From Hyphomicrobiaceae bacterium (GTDB taxonomy: Bacteria > Pseudomonadota > Alphaproteobacteria > Rhizobiales > Xanthobacteraceae): a stretch of DNA of 64,000 bases. The notes under the pieces are model-generated. The model made no database searches. It saw nothing but the letters and a program-made list of their open reading frames with translations, and was not told where the DNA came from. Both the position numbers and the translations under genes were made by a program. This document shows positions 34,672 through 44,099 of the stretch, piece by piece; position 1 is the stretch's first letter, and the number at the start of each line of letters is the position of its first letter. The stretch spans positions 62,001 through 126,000 of the forward strand of contig JAJPJB010000003.1 in the NCBI GenBank assembly GCA_021324465.1. The letters run 5' to 3'.

Positions 34672-35688
34672 ATGCGTCTATCTCGCCGCCGCCTGCTCGG
34701 CAGTTCCGTATCGATCGCCGCAGGTCTCATCACTGCGCCCTTCGTTGCGCGCGCGCAGCAGGCCCAGTGGAGCTACAAATACGCCAATAATCTGCCGGAG
34801 ACCCACCCGATGAATATCCGGGCGCGCGAAATGGCCGCCGCCATCAAGGAGCAGACCGGCGGCCGCTTCGATCTGCAGATTTTTCCATCCAGCCAATTGG
34901 GCTCCGACACCGATACGCTCAGCCAGATCCGCTCGGGCGGCGTTGAATTCTTCACGCTGTCAGGCCTGATTCTTTCTACACTCGTGCCTGCTGCCTCGAT
35001 CAACGGCATGGGCTTCGCGTTTCCGGATTACGATAGCGTCTGGAAAGCCATGGACGGCGAGCTCGGCGCCTATGTGCGGGCGCAGATCGCCAAGGCCAAT
35101 CTGATCGCCATGGACAAAATTTGGGACAATGGTTTCCGCCAGACCACGACATCGACCAAGCCGATCACGACGCCCGACGATTTCCGCGGCATGAAACTGC
35201 GCGTGCCGGTCTCGCCGCTGTGGACCTCGATGTTCAAGGCGCTCGACGCCGCGCCCGCTTCGATCAACTTCAACGAGGTCTATTCGGCGCTCCAAACCAA
35301 GATCGTCGACGGCCAGGAAAATCCGCTGGCGATCATTTCCACCGCAAAGCTCTACGAGGTGCAGAAATATTGCTCGCTGACCAATCACATGTGGGACGGC
35401 TTCTGGTTCCTGGCCAACCAGCGCGCTTGGGAGGCGCTGCCGGACGATGTACGCGGTATTGTCGCCGCGAACATCAATGCGGCGGGGATGAAGGAGCGCG
35501 AAGACGTCGCCAAGCTCAATGCCACGCTGCAACAGGATCTCAGCGCCAAGGGATTGGTCTTCAACAAGCCCGATCCGACCCCGTTCCGCGACAAACTGCG
35601 CGCCGCCGGCTTCTATACCGACTGGAAAAACAAATACGGCCAGGAAGCCTGGGGCTTGCTGGAGAAGGCTGTCGGCAAGCTGGCGTGA
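34672..35688 (+). CDS. dctP: TRAP transporter substrate-binding protein (DctP type)
   Basis: A 338-residue periplasmic binding protein. SRRRLLGSS within a hydrophobic leader is a twin-arginine signal. The mature protein has DctP features: ETHPMNIRAREMAAAIKEQTGGRFDLQIFPSSQLG, GMKLRVP and the NEVYSALQTKIVDGQENP motif. It would capture a carboxylate for the fused QM permease that follows, 6 bases downstream. GGGAGGGG lies just before ATG. Ligand unknown. Confidence 0.92.
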   Translation: MRLSRRRLLGSSVSIAAGLITAPFVARAQQAQWSYKYANNLPETHPMNIRAREMAAAIKEQTGGRFDLQIFPSSQLGSDTDTLSQIRSGGVEFFTLSGLILSTLVPAASINGMGFAFPDYDSVWKAMDGELGAYVRAQIAKANLIAMDKIWDNGFRQTTTSTKPITTPDDFRGMKLRVPVSPLWTSMFKALDAAPASINFNEVYSALQTKIVDGQENPLAIISTAKLYEVQKYCSLTNHMWDGFWFLANQRAWEALPDDVRGIVAANINAAGMKEREDVAKLNATLQQDLSAKGLVFNKPDPTPFRDKLRAAGFYTDWKNKYGQEAWGLLEKAVGKLA

Positions 35689-35694
35689 GCAAAC

Positions 35695-37572
35695 GTGAGT
35701 GCGTTGGAAACACTCTCCGTCGCCAATAGAAAAGCGAACGCTTCGCGCTCTCTTAGGGAGGCATTTGAATCGTCGCTTGGATCGCTCGTCGAAATCCTCG
35801 CGGCCGCGCTGGTTGCTGCCGAGATTGTTATCCTGCTCAGCGGTGTGGTCTCGCGTTACGTTTTCGACCAGCCTCTCGTCTGGTCGGATGAGCTCGCCTC
35901 GACGCTGTTCCTGTGGCTGGCGATGCTCGGCGCGGTTATCGCGTTCCGCCGCGATGAGCATATGCGCATGACCGCTTGCGTCGGCATGCTGCGGGCGCCC
36001 CTGCGAGCGGGGCTCGACCTGTTCGCTACCAGTGCTGCGCTTGCCTTTCTGCTTCTGATCATCTGGCCGGCCTATCAATACGCGCTCTATCAATTGCCGA
36101 TCACCACAGCGGCGCTCCAGATCACCGACACGTGGCGCGCCGCGGCGATGCCGGTGGGCATCGCGCTGATGATCGTCTTTGCCGTGCTTCGCCTGCTGCG
36201 CGCCGGCTCCCCGCCGGCGCTGTTGCTCTCAATTGGGACAGTCGCTGCTCTCGTCGCGCTGTTTTGGTTCGCCGGTCCCGTGTTTCTGCGGTTCGGCAAT
36301 CTCAATCTTCTGATCTTTTTTGTCGGCGTGGTCGCGGCCACCGTCTTTGCCGGCGTGCCGATCGCCTTTGCCTTTGGACTTGCGATCTTTGGATACCTTG
36401 CGCTCGCCACCCATACGCCGCTGATGGTTCTGGTCGGTCGCATGGACGAGGGGATGAGCCATCTTATCCTGCTCGCTGTGCCGCTTTTTGTCTTTCTCGG
36501 GCTCTTGATCGAAATGACCGGTATGGCTCGCGCCATGGTGGCGTTTCTGGCGGGTCTCTTGGGTCACGTCCGCGGCGGCCTGCATTATGTTCTGGTCGCG
36601 GCCATGTATCTCGTGTCAGGGATTTCAGGATCGAAAGCCGCCGACATGGCGGCGGTGGCGCCGGTACTGTTTCCCGAAATGAAGGTGCGTGGCGCGCAAC
36701 CGGGCGATCTGGTAGCGCTCCTGTCAGCGACCGGCGCGCAGACCGAGACGATTCCGCCGAGCCTCGTTCTGATCACGATCGGCTCGGTGACCGGTGTCTC
36801 GATCGCTGCGCTGTTCACCGGTGGGCTGCTACCCGGCGTCGTGCTCGCCGTTGTGCTGTGCCTGGTCGTCTATTGGCGGCATCCGCGCGAGAATGTGCCG
36901 CAAGCCAGGCGCGCCGGCAAGCGCGAGATCGGCCGTGCCTTTCTGATCGCGCTGCCCGCGCTTATCCTGCCGTTTCTGATCCGTGCCGCGGTGGTCGAAG
37001 GAATCGCCACCGCGACCGAAGTGTCGACCATCGGCATCGCCTATGCCGGGATGGCCGGTCTCCTGATTTACCGGCGTTTTGATTGGACCGCGCTGCGGCC
37101 GATGCTGGTCTCGACCGCCTGCCTGTCGGGCGCCATCCTGCTCATCATCGGCACCGCGACAGGGATGGCCTGGGGGCTCACGCAATCCGGCTTCTCGCGC
37201 ACGCTTGCCGCAGCCATGACTGGGCTCCCGGGTGGCGCGGCAAGCTTCATGGCCGCCTCGATCGCCGCTTTCGTCGTGCTCGGCTCGGTGCTCGAAGGCA
37301 TTCCGGCCATCGTGCTGTTCGGACCGCTGTTGTTTCCGATCGCGCGTGCGGTCGGTATCCACGAAGTGCATTATGCGATGGTGGTCATCCTCGCGATGGG
37401 CATCGGCCTGTTCGCGCCGCCCTTTGGCGTCGGCTACTACGCCGCCTGCGCCATCGCTCGCGTTGAGCCCGCCGACGGCATGCGGCCGATCTGGGCCTAT
37501 ATGCTGGCGCTCGTGATCGGTACGATCATCGTCGCCGCTGTACCGTGGATCTCCATTGGCTTCTTGAGATGA
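35695..37572 (+). CDS. TRAP transporter fused small/large permease (DctQM)
   Basis: A 625-residue fusion. Residues about 20-185 form the four-helix Q (small) subunit, with SRYVFDQPLVWSDELASTLFLWLAMLGAVIAFRR. The remainder is the M (large) subunit with about 12 helices, including MYLVSGISGSKAADMAAVAPVLFPEM and the GIGLFAPPFGVGYY motif. It is a sodium-driven importer of C4-dicarboxylates or other acids. GTG start, 6 bases after dctP. Q-M fusions are known in TRAP systems. Confidence 0.93.
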   Translation: MSALETLSVANRKANASRSLREAFESSLGSLVEILAAALVAAEIVILLSGVVSRYVFDQPLVWSDELASTLFLWLAMLGAVIAFRRDEHMRMTACVGMLRAPLRAGLDLFATSAALAFLLLIIWPAYQYALYQLPITTAALQITDTWRAAAMPVGIALMIVFAVLRLLRAGSPPALLLSIGTVAALVALFWFAGPVFLRFGNLNLLIFFVGVVAATVFAGVPIAFAFGLAIFGYLALATHTPLMVLVGRMDEGMSHLILLAVPLFVFLGLLIEMTGMARAMVAFLAGLLGHVRGGLHYVLVAAMYLVSGISGSKAADMAAVAPVLFPEMKVRGAQPGDLVALLSATGAQTETIPPSLVLITIGSVTGVSIAALFTGGLLPGVVLAVVLCLVVYWRHPRENVPQARRAGKREIGRAFLIALPALILPFLIRAAVVEGIATATEVSTIGIAYAGMAGLLIYRRFDWTALRPMLVSTACLSGAILLIIGTATGMAWGLTQSGFSRTLAAAMTGLPGGAASFMAASIAAFVVLGSVLEGIPAIVLFGPLLFPIARAVGIHEVHYAMVVILAMGIGLFAPPFGVGYYAACAIARVEPADGMRPIWAYMLALVIGTIIVAAVPWISIGFLR

Positions 37573-37585
37573 GGCGAGTGCGCCA

Positions 37586-38350
37586 ATGACAACGCAGCCG
37601 ACAATATTGGTCACGGGCGGCGCTTCGGGAATTGGCTTCGCCGTGGTCGAAGCGGCGCTTGCCGCCGGCTGGCGTGTGGTCGCCGCTGATGTCGATGGGC
37701 GTAGTCTCGCCGCAGCACGCGATGCGCTTGGTGCGGGCGATGGCCTCCGCTTTGAGCAGATCGACGTCGCCGACGAGGATGCAGTGGCCAAGTCGGTAGC
37801 GGCGATCGAGCGCGATTTTGGGCCGCTCGCCGGCGTGGTGAATTCAGCCGGCATCGGCCAGAACGTGCCGGCGCTGGAAACCAGCGCTGCGCAATTCCGC
37901 AAAATCCTCGATGTCAATCTCGTCGGCACATTCCTGGTTGCGCGTGAAGCGGCGAAAGCCATGCGCAACCGCGGTCGCGGCGCTATCGTCAATCTTGCCT
38001 CCGTCTCAGGCATCACCGGCAATCTGGGCCGAGCCGCGTACGGCGCCTCCAAAGGCGGCGTGGTGATCCTGACCAAAGTCCTGGCCGTGGAATTCGCGCC
38101 GCTCGGCATCCGCGTCAATGCGATTGCGCCGGGTCCGATCGACACGCCAATGGTCAAAGCGATGCATGTCGAAGCGGCGCGCGAAGTTTGGCTGTCGCGC
38201 GTGCCGCAGCACCGCTATGGCGCGCCGTCCGAAGTGGCGAGCATGGCGCTGTTTCTGCTCGATGCGGAAAAATCCGGCTACATCACCGGCCAGACGTTCT
38301 GCGTCGATGGCGGTTTCAGCGCCGCCGGAATCATTCTTTCGGGATTATGA
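37586..38350 (+). CDS. SDR family NAD(P)-dependent oxidoreductase
   Basis: A 254-residue classical short-chain dehydrogenase: TGGASGIG (10-17), NSAG (86-89), Ser139, Tyr152 and Lys156 (AAYGASK), and the APGPIDTPM loop. It oxidises or reduces a hydroxyl/keto compound; the 3-oxoacyl-ACP reductase/gluconate dehydrogenase subgroup fits. It lies 13 bases after the TRAP permease with GAGGCGAG before ATG, so it probably acts on the imported acid. It ends 1 base from the convergent TctC-type gene. Confidence 0.92.
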   Translation: MTTQPTILVTGGASGIGFAVVEAALAAGWRVVAADVDGRSLAAARDALGAGDGLRFEQIDVADEDAVAKSVAAIERDFGPLAGVVNSAGIGQNVPALETSAAQFRKILDVNLVGTFLVAREAAKAMRNRGRGAIVNLASVSGITGNLGRAAYGASKGGVVILTKVLAVEFAPLGIRVNAIAPGPIDTPMVKAMHVEAAREVWLSRVPQHRYGAPSEVASMALFLLDAEKSGYITGQTFCVDGGFSAAGIILSGL

Positions 38351-38351
38351 C

Positions 38352-39353
38352 TCAGTCGAGCGTGACATGCGCAGACGTAATCACGTTCTTCCAGAGTGCG
38401 GTCTCTTTATGGAAATAATCGACCGTCGCCGCCGGTGTGCCGCCGACCGGTTCGGCCTGCAGATTGGCCAGGCGCTTGAGAATATCGGGGTCGTGCAGGG
38501 CCTCGTTCACGCCGGCATTGACTTTGGCGACGACTGCGGCGGGTGTGCCCGGCGGCGCAGCGATGGCGTACCACGCCACCGAAGCAAAACCGGGCAATGT
38601 CTCGGCGATGGTTGGCACGTCGGGCAGGCTCGCCATACGCTGCGCGGACGCGACTGCGATCAGTTTCAGCTTGCCGGCTTTGACGAGCTGCATCGACACG
38701 CCGAGATTGTCGAACATGCAGTCGACGCTCCCGGCGACAAGATCGTTCAGCGCCGGCGCCGAGCCCCGATACGGCACGTTCTGCAATTTCACATGCGCCA
38801 TCATCTGAAACAGTTCGGAAGTCAGATGTGAGGTCGTGCCGTTGCCCTGTGTCGCGTCGGTAACTTTGCCTGGATTGGCCTGCGCGTAAGCGATGAAATC
38901 CTTCACTGTACCGGCGGCGATTCTGTCCGGGTTGACGACAAGCGCGTTGGGCACGCGTCCGATGACGACTATGGGCACGAATTTCGACGGGTCAAAATCG
39001 AGATGCGGGTAGAGATTCTGATTGATGACCAGAGGCGGAGGCGGCGCCGATAACAGCGTGTAACCATCGGGATCAGCCTTGGCGACGAATTCAGCGCCGA
39101 TATTGCCGGCAGCCCCGGTGCGGTTCTCGATGACGACCGGCTGCCCCCATTTGCGCGACAGCCATTCGGCGATGATGCGGGGTATGACATCGGCAGTGCC
39201 GCCGGCCGGGAAGGGCACCACGATCTTCACTGGGCGCGCCGGATAATCCTCGCCCTGTGCAGCAGGGGCGAGGACGGCCGCGAACGTCACGCTCAATGCC
39301 AGGAGTGCCGCAGCGCCAGGTCCGGAGACAGCGTGATATTTCCTTGATTCCAT
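38352..39353 (-). CDS. Tripartite tricarboxylate transporter substrate-binding protein (TctC/Bug family)
   Basis: A 333-residue protein. The ATG chosen starts MESRKYH with a signal peptide ending AAQGED; a longer frame adds 47 residues with no secretion signal. Mature features include YPARPVKIVVPFPAGGTADVIPRIIAEWLSRKWGQPVVIENRTGAAGNIGAEFVAK, the Bug family core. It is a periplasmic carboxylate-binding protein. No TctA/TctB membrane genes are adjacent, so it is an orphan, as many Bug proteins are. Confidence 0.93.
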   Translation of the reverse strand: MESRKYHAVSGPGAAALLALSVTFAAVLAPAAQGEDYPARPVKIVVPFPAGGTADVIPRIIAEWLSRKWGQPVVIENRTGAAGNIGAEFVAKADPDGYTLLSAPPPPLVINQNLYPHLDFDPSKFVPIVVIGRVPNALVVNPDRIAAGTVKDFIAYAQANPGKVTDATQGNGTTSHLTSELFQMMAHVKLQNVPYRGSAPALNDLVAGSVDCMFDNLGVSMQLVKAGKLKLIAVASAQRMASLPDVPTIAETLPGFASVAWYAIAAPPGTPAAVVAKVNAGVNEALHDPDILKRLANLQAEPVGGTPAATVDYFHKETALWKNVITSAHVTLD

Positions 39354-39540
39354 GGCCTTGTCCGTGTGCGTTTCCGCGGCGGAACTTAGCCAAACCGCTT
39401 TGACGCCGCCAGATCTGTTGTCATGATTGCGTGAAGCCGCGAGATGGCGCATCACTCGCCGGGGTTTTGCCTCATTAAAACCATTTGGTGGCATTGAAGC
39501 TCATGCGCGCCGGCCGATGGCACGTCTGCTGCAGGGTTTT

Positions 39541-40014
39541 ATGTTTCTGAAGATTGCAATCGTGGTTGCCGTCATTGGCGGGAGCCTCGCCGGCTGCTCG
39601 GCCGATTCCGGACCGAAAGAGGCGGGCGGTACCGCGGTCGGCGCCGTAGCCGGCGGCCTTATCGGCAATGCAATCGGCGGCAGTGCGGGCAACCGGCTCG
39701 CTGGAACGGTCATTGGCGCAGCGGTCGGCGGTCTGCTCGGCAATCGCATCGGCGCCTCGCTGGACGAGGAAGATCGACGCCGCGCTTATGCGGCGCAGAT
39801 GCAGGCGCTCGAGTCCGGCCCCTCAGGTGCGCCGGTGGCGTGGCGCAATCCGGACGACGGGCGCTACGGCAATGTCGTGCCTGGCCCCGCCTATCAGGCG
39901 AACGGTGCGACCTGCCGACAATATACCGAGACGATCTATATCGACGGCAGACCGCAGGTCGCGCGCGGCACGGCCTGTCGCAATCCGGACGGCTCGTGGT
40001 CGGCGGTCGAATGA
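39541..40014 (+). CDS. Glycine-zipper outer-membrane lipoprotein (17 kDa antigen-like)
   Basis: A 157-residue lipoprotein: MFLKIAIVVAVIGGSLAGCS, with Cys19 as lipidation site. Two glycine-zipper stretches follow (GTAVGAVAGGLIGNAIGG and GTVIGAAVGGLLGNRIGASLDEEDRR), then a C-terminal domain with VAWRNPDDGRYG and CRQYTETIYIDG, as in Rickettsia 17 kDa-antigen-like proteins. Outer-membrane location is inferred. Met at 39517 is an alternative start. Confidence 0.88.
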   Translation: MFLKIAIVVAVIGGSLAGCSADSGPKEAGGTAVGAVAGGLIGNAIGGSAGNRLAGTVIGAAVGGLLGNRIGASLDEEDRRRAYAAQMQALESGPSGAPVAWRNPDDGRYGNVVPGPAYQANGATCRQYTETIYIDGRPQVARGTACRNPDGSWSAVE

Positions 40015-40157
40015 TTGTAGGCGTGCAATAATGATCACGGCAATTGCGCGTGCGCGGGCGCGTTTCCAGCGTTCCCCCTTGCGCTCGCTGATCGCGTTTG
40101 ATCTTTTGTAAGTGGTGGGCGCTGAGCGTTTTTTTGATCCTTTGGGAGAAGCCGAAA

Positions 40158-40562
40158 ATGCGAGCGGCGCATTTTGCACCTGCGGTGGCGTTGCTGGCGG
40201 CCATGACGATGACTTTGGCCGGTTGCGGCAAAGGTCCGCAGGGAGATCAAGGGCCGCCTGGCCCCCAGGGGCCCAAAGGTGATGTCGGCCCGGCGGGTCC
40301 CGCCGGCCCACCCGGCCCGCCCGGTCCTCAGGGACCGCAAGGCGCCGCAGGGCCGCCCGGCGCGGGGGTTCGGATCGTCAAATCGGACTGCACGGCGAGT
40401 TGCTCAGTTCAGTGCCAGGAGAATGAGGTCCTGGTGACGGCCTATTGTGGGCCCACGCGTAATCAAGCCCAATTCCTGGGCGAACGCGGCGCCTCTTGCG
40501 GCCCGCAGCTCAGCCCCTCCAACACGCCGCTGGTCGCGGTGTGCGCGTCGGCGGCGCAATAA
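40158..40562 (+). CDS. Collagen-like lipoprotein
   Basis: A 134-residue protein starting MRAAHFAP with GGGAGAAG upstream. Lipobox Leu-Ala-Gly-Cys23 is followed by about 14 uninterrupted Gly-X-Y triplets (residues about 26-70: [16 protein letters not shown] and onward), Pro-rich as in collagen. The C-terminal part has six cysteines ([21 protein letters not shown]) and may be a disulfide-knotted cap. It probably forms a short trimeric stalk on the outer membrane. It lies 143 bases after the glycine-zipper lipoprotein, same strand. Confidence 0.9.
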   Translation: MRAAHFAPAVALLAAMTMTLAGCGKGPQGDQGPPGPQGPKGDVGPAGPAGPPGPPGPQGPQGAAGPPGAGVRIVKSDCTASCSVQCQENEVLVTAYCGPTRNQAQFLGERGASCGPQLSPSNTPLVAVCASAAQ

Positions 40563-40633
40563 GTCGCAATAGACGCAAGTGGCAATTGGCACTGCCGAGC
40601 GCAGCATTGCGGTGGTCTTGTTTCATGCTGTTA

Positions 40634-40656
40634 TCGGCGCGCTGGAAGCGCGCCGA
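40634..40656 (+). terminator. Hairpin after the collagen-like lipoprotein gene
   Basis: A perfect 9-base-pair stem (TCGGCGCGC / GCGCGCCGA) with loop TGGAA lies 71 bases past the stop codon. It has no run of T residues, so it may be a weak or Rho-assisted terminator. Confidence 0.5.
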
Positions 40657-40772
40657 ATAGTTCACATTTGCAGGCATTTATCGCAGGCAAATCCCTGATA
40701 TTTGCCGTAACTCCTTCTTAAGCCACAACCGCTTAGAACCTCAACTGTCAGGTTCAGTACGGCGGTCCGCTT

Positions 40773-42212
40773 ATGACGAGCGATGGTCAGTCCATCGAAC
40801 GGCTGCGCGAATATCTTCGGACGCTTACGCCGGAGGCGCGGTCGCTGCTGGTCCAGGAGCTTGAACGCAATCTCCTGCGTGGCGAGCGCAGTGCCGGCAG
40901 CGATCTGATCTTGGAGGAATTGCGCCGCACAATCCGCGCCGAGGCGCAGCAAGTTCCGCGCATCGGCGACGCGGCCCGGTTATTCTTCGCACCGTTTGAG
41001 CCATTCCTGATCGATGCACGGGCCGACCACAAGCGCACCGGTCGCCTTGCGCGCGTTTCACTTGAACCGATTTGGAGCTGGATCGGCCGCGACCTTATTC
41101 CGGCGGAAATGAAGGCGCTGGGCGCCGACATCAATCGTGCGCTCCTTAACGACGACCGCAATCGCGCCGATCAATTGATCCGTGCGCTGCACGATCGCAC
41201 TATAGCGCGCGTCAAGGCGATCATCGCCGACACCGGCCAGGACGAGAAGTCGCGACGTCGGCTTGCGGTGCAGGTCGGCACGTCGCGCGCCTTGGAGGAT
41301 CTCAAGACCATCGTCGCCATTCTGTCGCTGCGCGATGTGCTTGCCGATTTGGCGCGCCGCCTGCCGAACCAGTTGCGCGTCTTCGAGCGCGAGCAGATCG
41401 AGCCGATCATTGCGCTTTTGGATTCGGCGACCACCCAATCTGCTCTCGACGTGATCGGCGTGCACAAGGCGGACGTCTTTCTCTATGGGCTCATCCTGGT
41501 GATGAGCCGCTTGACGGCACCTTGGCAGCTCATTCGCATCGCGACTTGTGCTGCTGGAAGCGACGATGCCATGCGCATCGCCGAGACGCCCTATGCCGCC
41601 GCCGTGACGATCGTGCTCGGCGAGACCGAAAGTATGATCGGCGAAATGCGGGCGGAGATGAAAGCTGGGCGACAGGTGGCCTGGATGCTCAAAGGCGTTC
41701 ACGACGCCGCGCGCGGGCTGCGCACCGAAGTCGACCTCTCCTTCGATTCGCCCTGGAGCCGGCAATTGGCGGCGATCCGCGCCGATGTTTCAAATCTCCT
41801 CACAGCGGAGATCGAGACAACGCCGGGATTTGTCAGGCGCCTCCTGCGTCCGCGCCCGGCCAAAGACATAGCGCCCGGTTCGGTTCTCGATCCGCTCGAT
41901 GTCGAAGAGGCGGAGCGGCGCGTCGAATTTGTCGGTACCTGTCGCCACTACGCGAGCGAACTGGCTGTCAACGAAGTGACCATGCGCGCTCACTCAGAAC
42001 TGACGCACTGCCTTGAGACGGGCACGAAGATTCTCCTCGATTCGCTGCGCCAGGCGGGCGATGCCGACCGGCCGTTCCGGCAATCGCAGGTCGAGGCGGC
42101 GATACGCTTCTGCCGCCCGGTCTTCGGCGCTGAATATGCCAGCCTGCTGGCCAAGGCCGCAGAGGTTGCCGTCCATGCGGCAGCCCCCGAGAAGAAGCCG
42201 GCGCGGGCGTGA
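40773..42212 (+). CDS. Hypothetical protein, helical, 479 aa
   Basis: I do not recognise this family. It is cytoplasmic by appearance (no signal) and almost all helical. Segments: residues 1-50 amphipathic helices with LREYLRTLTPEARSLLVQELERN; a central block around 140-260 (LIRALHDRTIARVKAIIADTG, EDLKTIVAILSLRDVLADLARRLP); and a C-terminal block with Cys in VGTCRHYASELAVNEVT. Some helices carry Leu/Ile heptads. It starts 211 bases after the collagen-like lipoprotein and precedes ccmI by 202 bases. The surrounding strand and absence of frameshifts argue that it is a real gene. Confidence 0.7.
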   Translation: MTSDGQSIERLREYLRTLTPEARSLLVQELERNLLRGERSAGSDLILEELRRTIRAEAQQVPRIGDAARLFFAPFEPFLIDARADHKRTGRLARVSLEPIWSWIGRDLIPAEMKALGADINRALLNDDRNRADQLIRALHDRTIARVKAIIADTGQDEKSRRRLAVQVGTSRALEDLKTIVAILSLRDVLADLARRLPNQLRVFEREQIEPIIALLDSATTQSALDVIGVHKADVFLYGLILVMSRLTAPWQLIRIATCAAGSDDAMRIAETPYAAAVTIVLGETESMIGEMRAEMKAGRQVAWMLKGVHDAARGLRTEVDLSFDSPWSRQLAAIRADVSNLLTAEIETTPGFVRRLLRPRPAKDIAPGSVLDPLDVEEAERRVEFVGTCRHYASELAVNEVTMRAHSELTHCLETGTKILLDSLRQAGDADRPFRQSQVEAAIRFCRPVFGAEYASLLAKAAEVAVHAAAPEKKPARA

Positions 42213-42414
42213 ACCTTGACGAGGATCAATGCGCAAACAGCATCGCCCTCCCGCAGCGCGCAATTGCCGCGCGCTTCATCCCATTGCGGCCTTCTTCGCG
42301 CCGTGATGTAACCACGCCGGGCTCATGGTCGGCGACACCGGGCTTGCGGAACTTGAGTGCGCACGTTCCGGTCGAGCCTCAAATGCCGCATTTGATATTG
42401 CAGCGCACTGAACG

Positions 42415-43551
42415 ATGACGCTTTGGATCCTTTTCGCCTTGATGACAGCCGCCGCTGCGGGGGCCGTACTGTGGCCGTTTGGACGCAAGCCGCGCGTAGT
42501 GCAGGGAGGCAGCGATCGGCTGGTCTATCAGGACCAGCTGCGCGAAATCGCGCGCGACCACGAGGCCGGATTGATCGGGGAGGCGGAAGCGCAATCCGCG
42601 CGTATTGAAATTTCACGGCGTCTTTTGGCGGCGGCCGATTCCGAATCGTCCAATTCCGAGGCGTTAGCATCGCGGCCTGCGCCACAATCGCACTGGGGAC
42701 GCCGTGCCGCGGCGCTGAGCGCGGTCGTTCTTCTGCCGGCTATTGCGCTCGGCCTCTATCTGCGACTCGGCTCGCCCGATATTCCCGGGCAATCCGCCTT
42801 TGCTCGCGTCGACACGCCACTCGGCCGGCAATCGATCACGTCGCTGGTCGGTCAGGTCGAGGAGCACCTTGCGCAGAATCCCAATGACGGCGCCGGCTGG
42901 GAAGTGCTGGCGCCGGTCTATATGCGCCTCGGCCGTTTTGATGCGGCGGTCGACGCGCGGCGTAAGGCCATTGCGTTGATCGGCGACAGCGCCACGCGCG
43001 AAGCCGATCTCGGCGAGGCTCTGGTCGCCGCTGCAAACGGCGTCGTGACCAGCGAAGCGCTGACGGCATTTCAGCGCGCGATCGCCCTCGATGGGCGCGA
43101 GCCCAAGGCCAATTATTTTCTCGGCCTCGCCGACGAGCAGGCCGGCAGGCGTGACGCTGCAGCCACCAAATGGCGCGCTTTGCTGGACAGCGCGCCGGCC
43201 GATGCACCCTGGGCCGGGTTTGTCCGCGCTGCCTTGGCGCGTGTGACGACAGCATCGGCCGCGAAATCTGACAACGGACCAAACGGCGCGCAGATCGCCG
43301 CCGCGGATCGTCCAAACGAGCCGCAGCGCAGCGAAATGGTGCGCGGCATGGTGCAGCGGCTCGCCGACCGCCTGCACACGGGTGGCGGCAGCGTCGATGA
43401 CTGGTTGCGCCTGGTGCAGTCCTATGTCGTGCTTGGCGATCGCAACAAAGCCAAAGATGCCGTCACGGATGCAAAGCGCGCCCTGTCCGATCATCCGGAT
43501 GAGATCAAACGCATCGACGATCTGGCCAAAGGCTTTGGACTGGACGGTTGA
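42415..43551 (+). CDS. ccmI: Cytochrome c maturation protein CcmI (CycH)
   Basis: A 378-residue protein. Two helices (residues 2-20 and about 93-113) flank a cytoplasmic leucine-zipper-like segment ([35 protein letters not shown]). A periplasmic TPR domain follows ([57 protein letters not shown]). CcmI holds apocytochrome c for haem attachment with CcmF and CcmH. First gene of the ccmIEFH operon. Confidence 0.95.
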   Translation: MTLWILFALMTAAAAGAVLWPFGRKPRVVQGGSDRLVYQDQLREIARDHEAGLIGEAEAQSARIEISRRLLAAADSESSNSEALASRPAPQSHWGRRAAALSAVVLLPAIALGLYLRLGSPDIPGQSAFARVDTPLGRQSITSLVGQVEEHLAQNPNDGAGWEVLAPVYMRLGRFDAAVDARRKAIALIGDSATREADLGEALVAAANGVVTSEALTAFQRAIALDGREPKANYFLGLADEQAGRRDAAATKWRALLDSAPADAPWAGFVRAALARVTTASAAKSDNGPNGAQIAAADRPNEPQRSEMVRGMVQRLADRLHTGGGSVDDWLRLVQSYVVLGDRNKAKDAVTDAKRALSDHPDEIKRIDDLAKGFGLDG

Positions 43552-43603
43552 TGCGGGCGCGCAACAAAGACACGGCTCATCGAGCAATGCTGGAACGCGA
43601 CTC

Positions 43604-44077
43604 ATGACGCGCAAGCAGCGACGCCTGGTGATGATCAGCGGCGGCCTAGGCGTGCTCGCTGTCGCGGTCGCGTTGATGCTGAACGCGTTCCGTGATTCGA
43701 TCGTGTTTTTCAATTCGCCGAGCGATGTCGTGGAAAAGCATGTTGGGCCGGGTATGCGCATCCGGCTGGGCGGCATGGTCAAGGACGGCAGCCTGGTGCG
43801 CGGCAACAATCTCGCCGTGCGCTTCGAAGTGACGGACGGCAAAAGCGAAATTCCGGTCACCTATCAGGGCGTGCTGCCGGATTTGTTCCGCGAAGGGCAG
43901 GGTGTGGTGGCGGAAGGCGCGTTCAACAGCGCCGGCGTGTTTGCCGCTGATACTATTCTCGCCAAGCACGACGAGACCTACATGCCCAAGGGAGTCGCTG
44001 ACGCGTTGAAAAAGTCGGGTCACTGGAAAGATGAGTACCGGCAGCACAGCGTGACGCCGGTCGCGGGCAACAAATGA
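43604..44077 (+). CDS. ccmE: Cytochrome c maturation haem chaperone CcmE (CycJ)
   Basis: A 157-residue protein starting [11 protein letters not shown]; longer frames upstream are unlikely. One N-terminal helix anchors it, with the periplasmic OB-fold after it ([37 protein letters not shown]). The haem-binding His122 and Tyr126 lie in [12 protein letters not shown], where haem is bound covalently during transfer to CcmF. Second gene of the operon, 52 bases after ccmI. Confidence 0.96.
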   Translation: MTRKQRRLVMISGGLGVLAVAVALMLNAFRDSIVFFNSPSDVVEKHVGPGMRIRLGGMVKDGSLVRGNNLAVRFEVTDGKSEIPVTYQGVLPDLFREGQGVVAEGAFNSAGVFAADTILAKHDETYMPKGVADALKKSGHWKDEYRQHSVTPVAGNK

Positions 44078-44099
44078 TGTGCAGAGAAGCGTGCACGGC

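Noticed and set aside
34960-36093. 377-codon open frame opposite dctP and the TRAP permease
   Set aside because: Shadow of dctP/QM; no recognisable domain.
36829-38157. 442-codon open frame opposite the TRAP permease and SDR
   Set aside because: It runs antisense across two well-supported genes, so it is a shadow.
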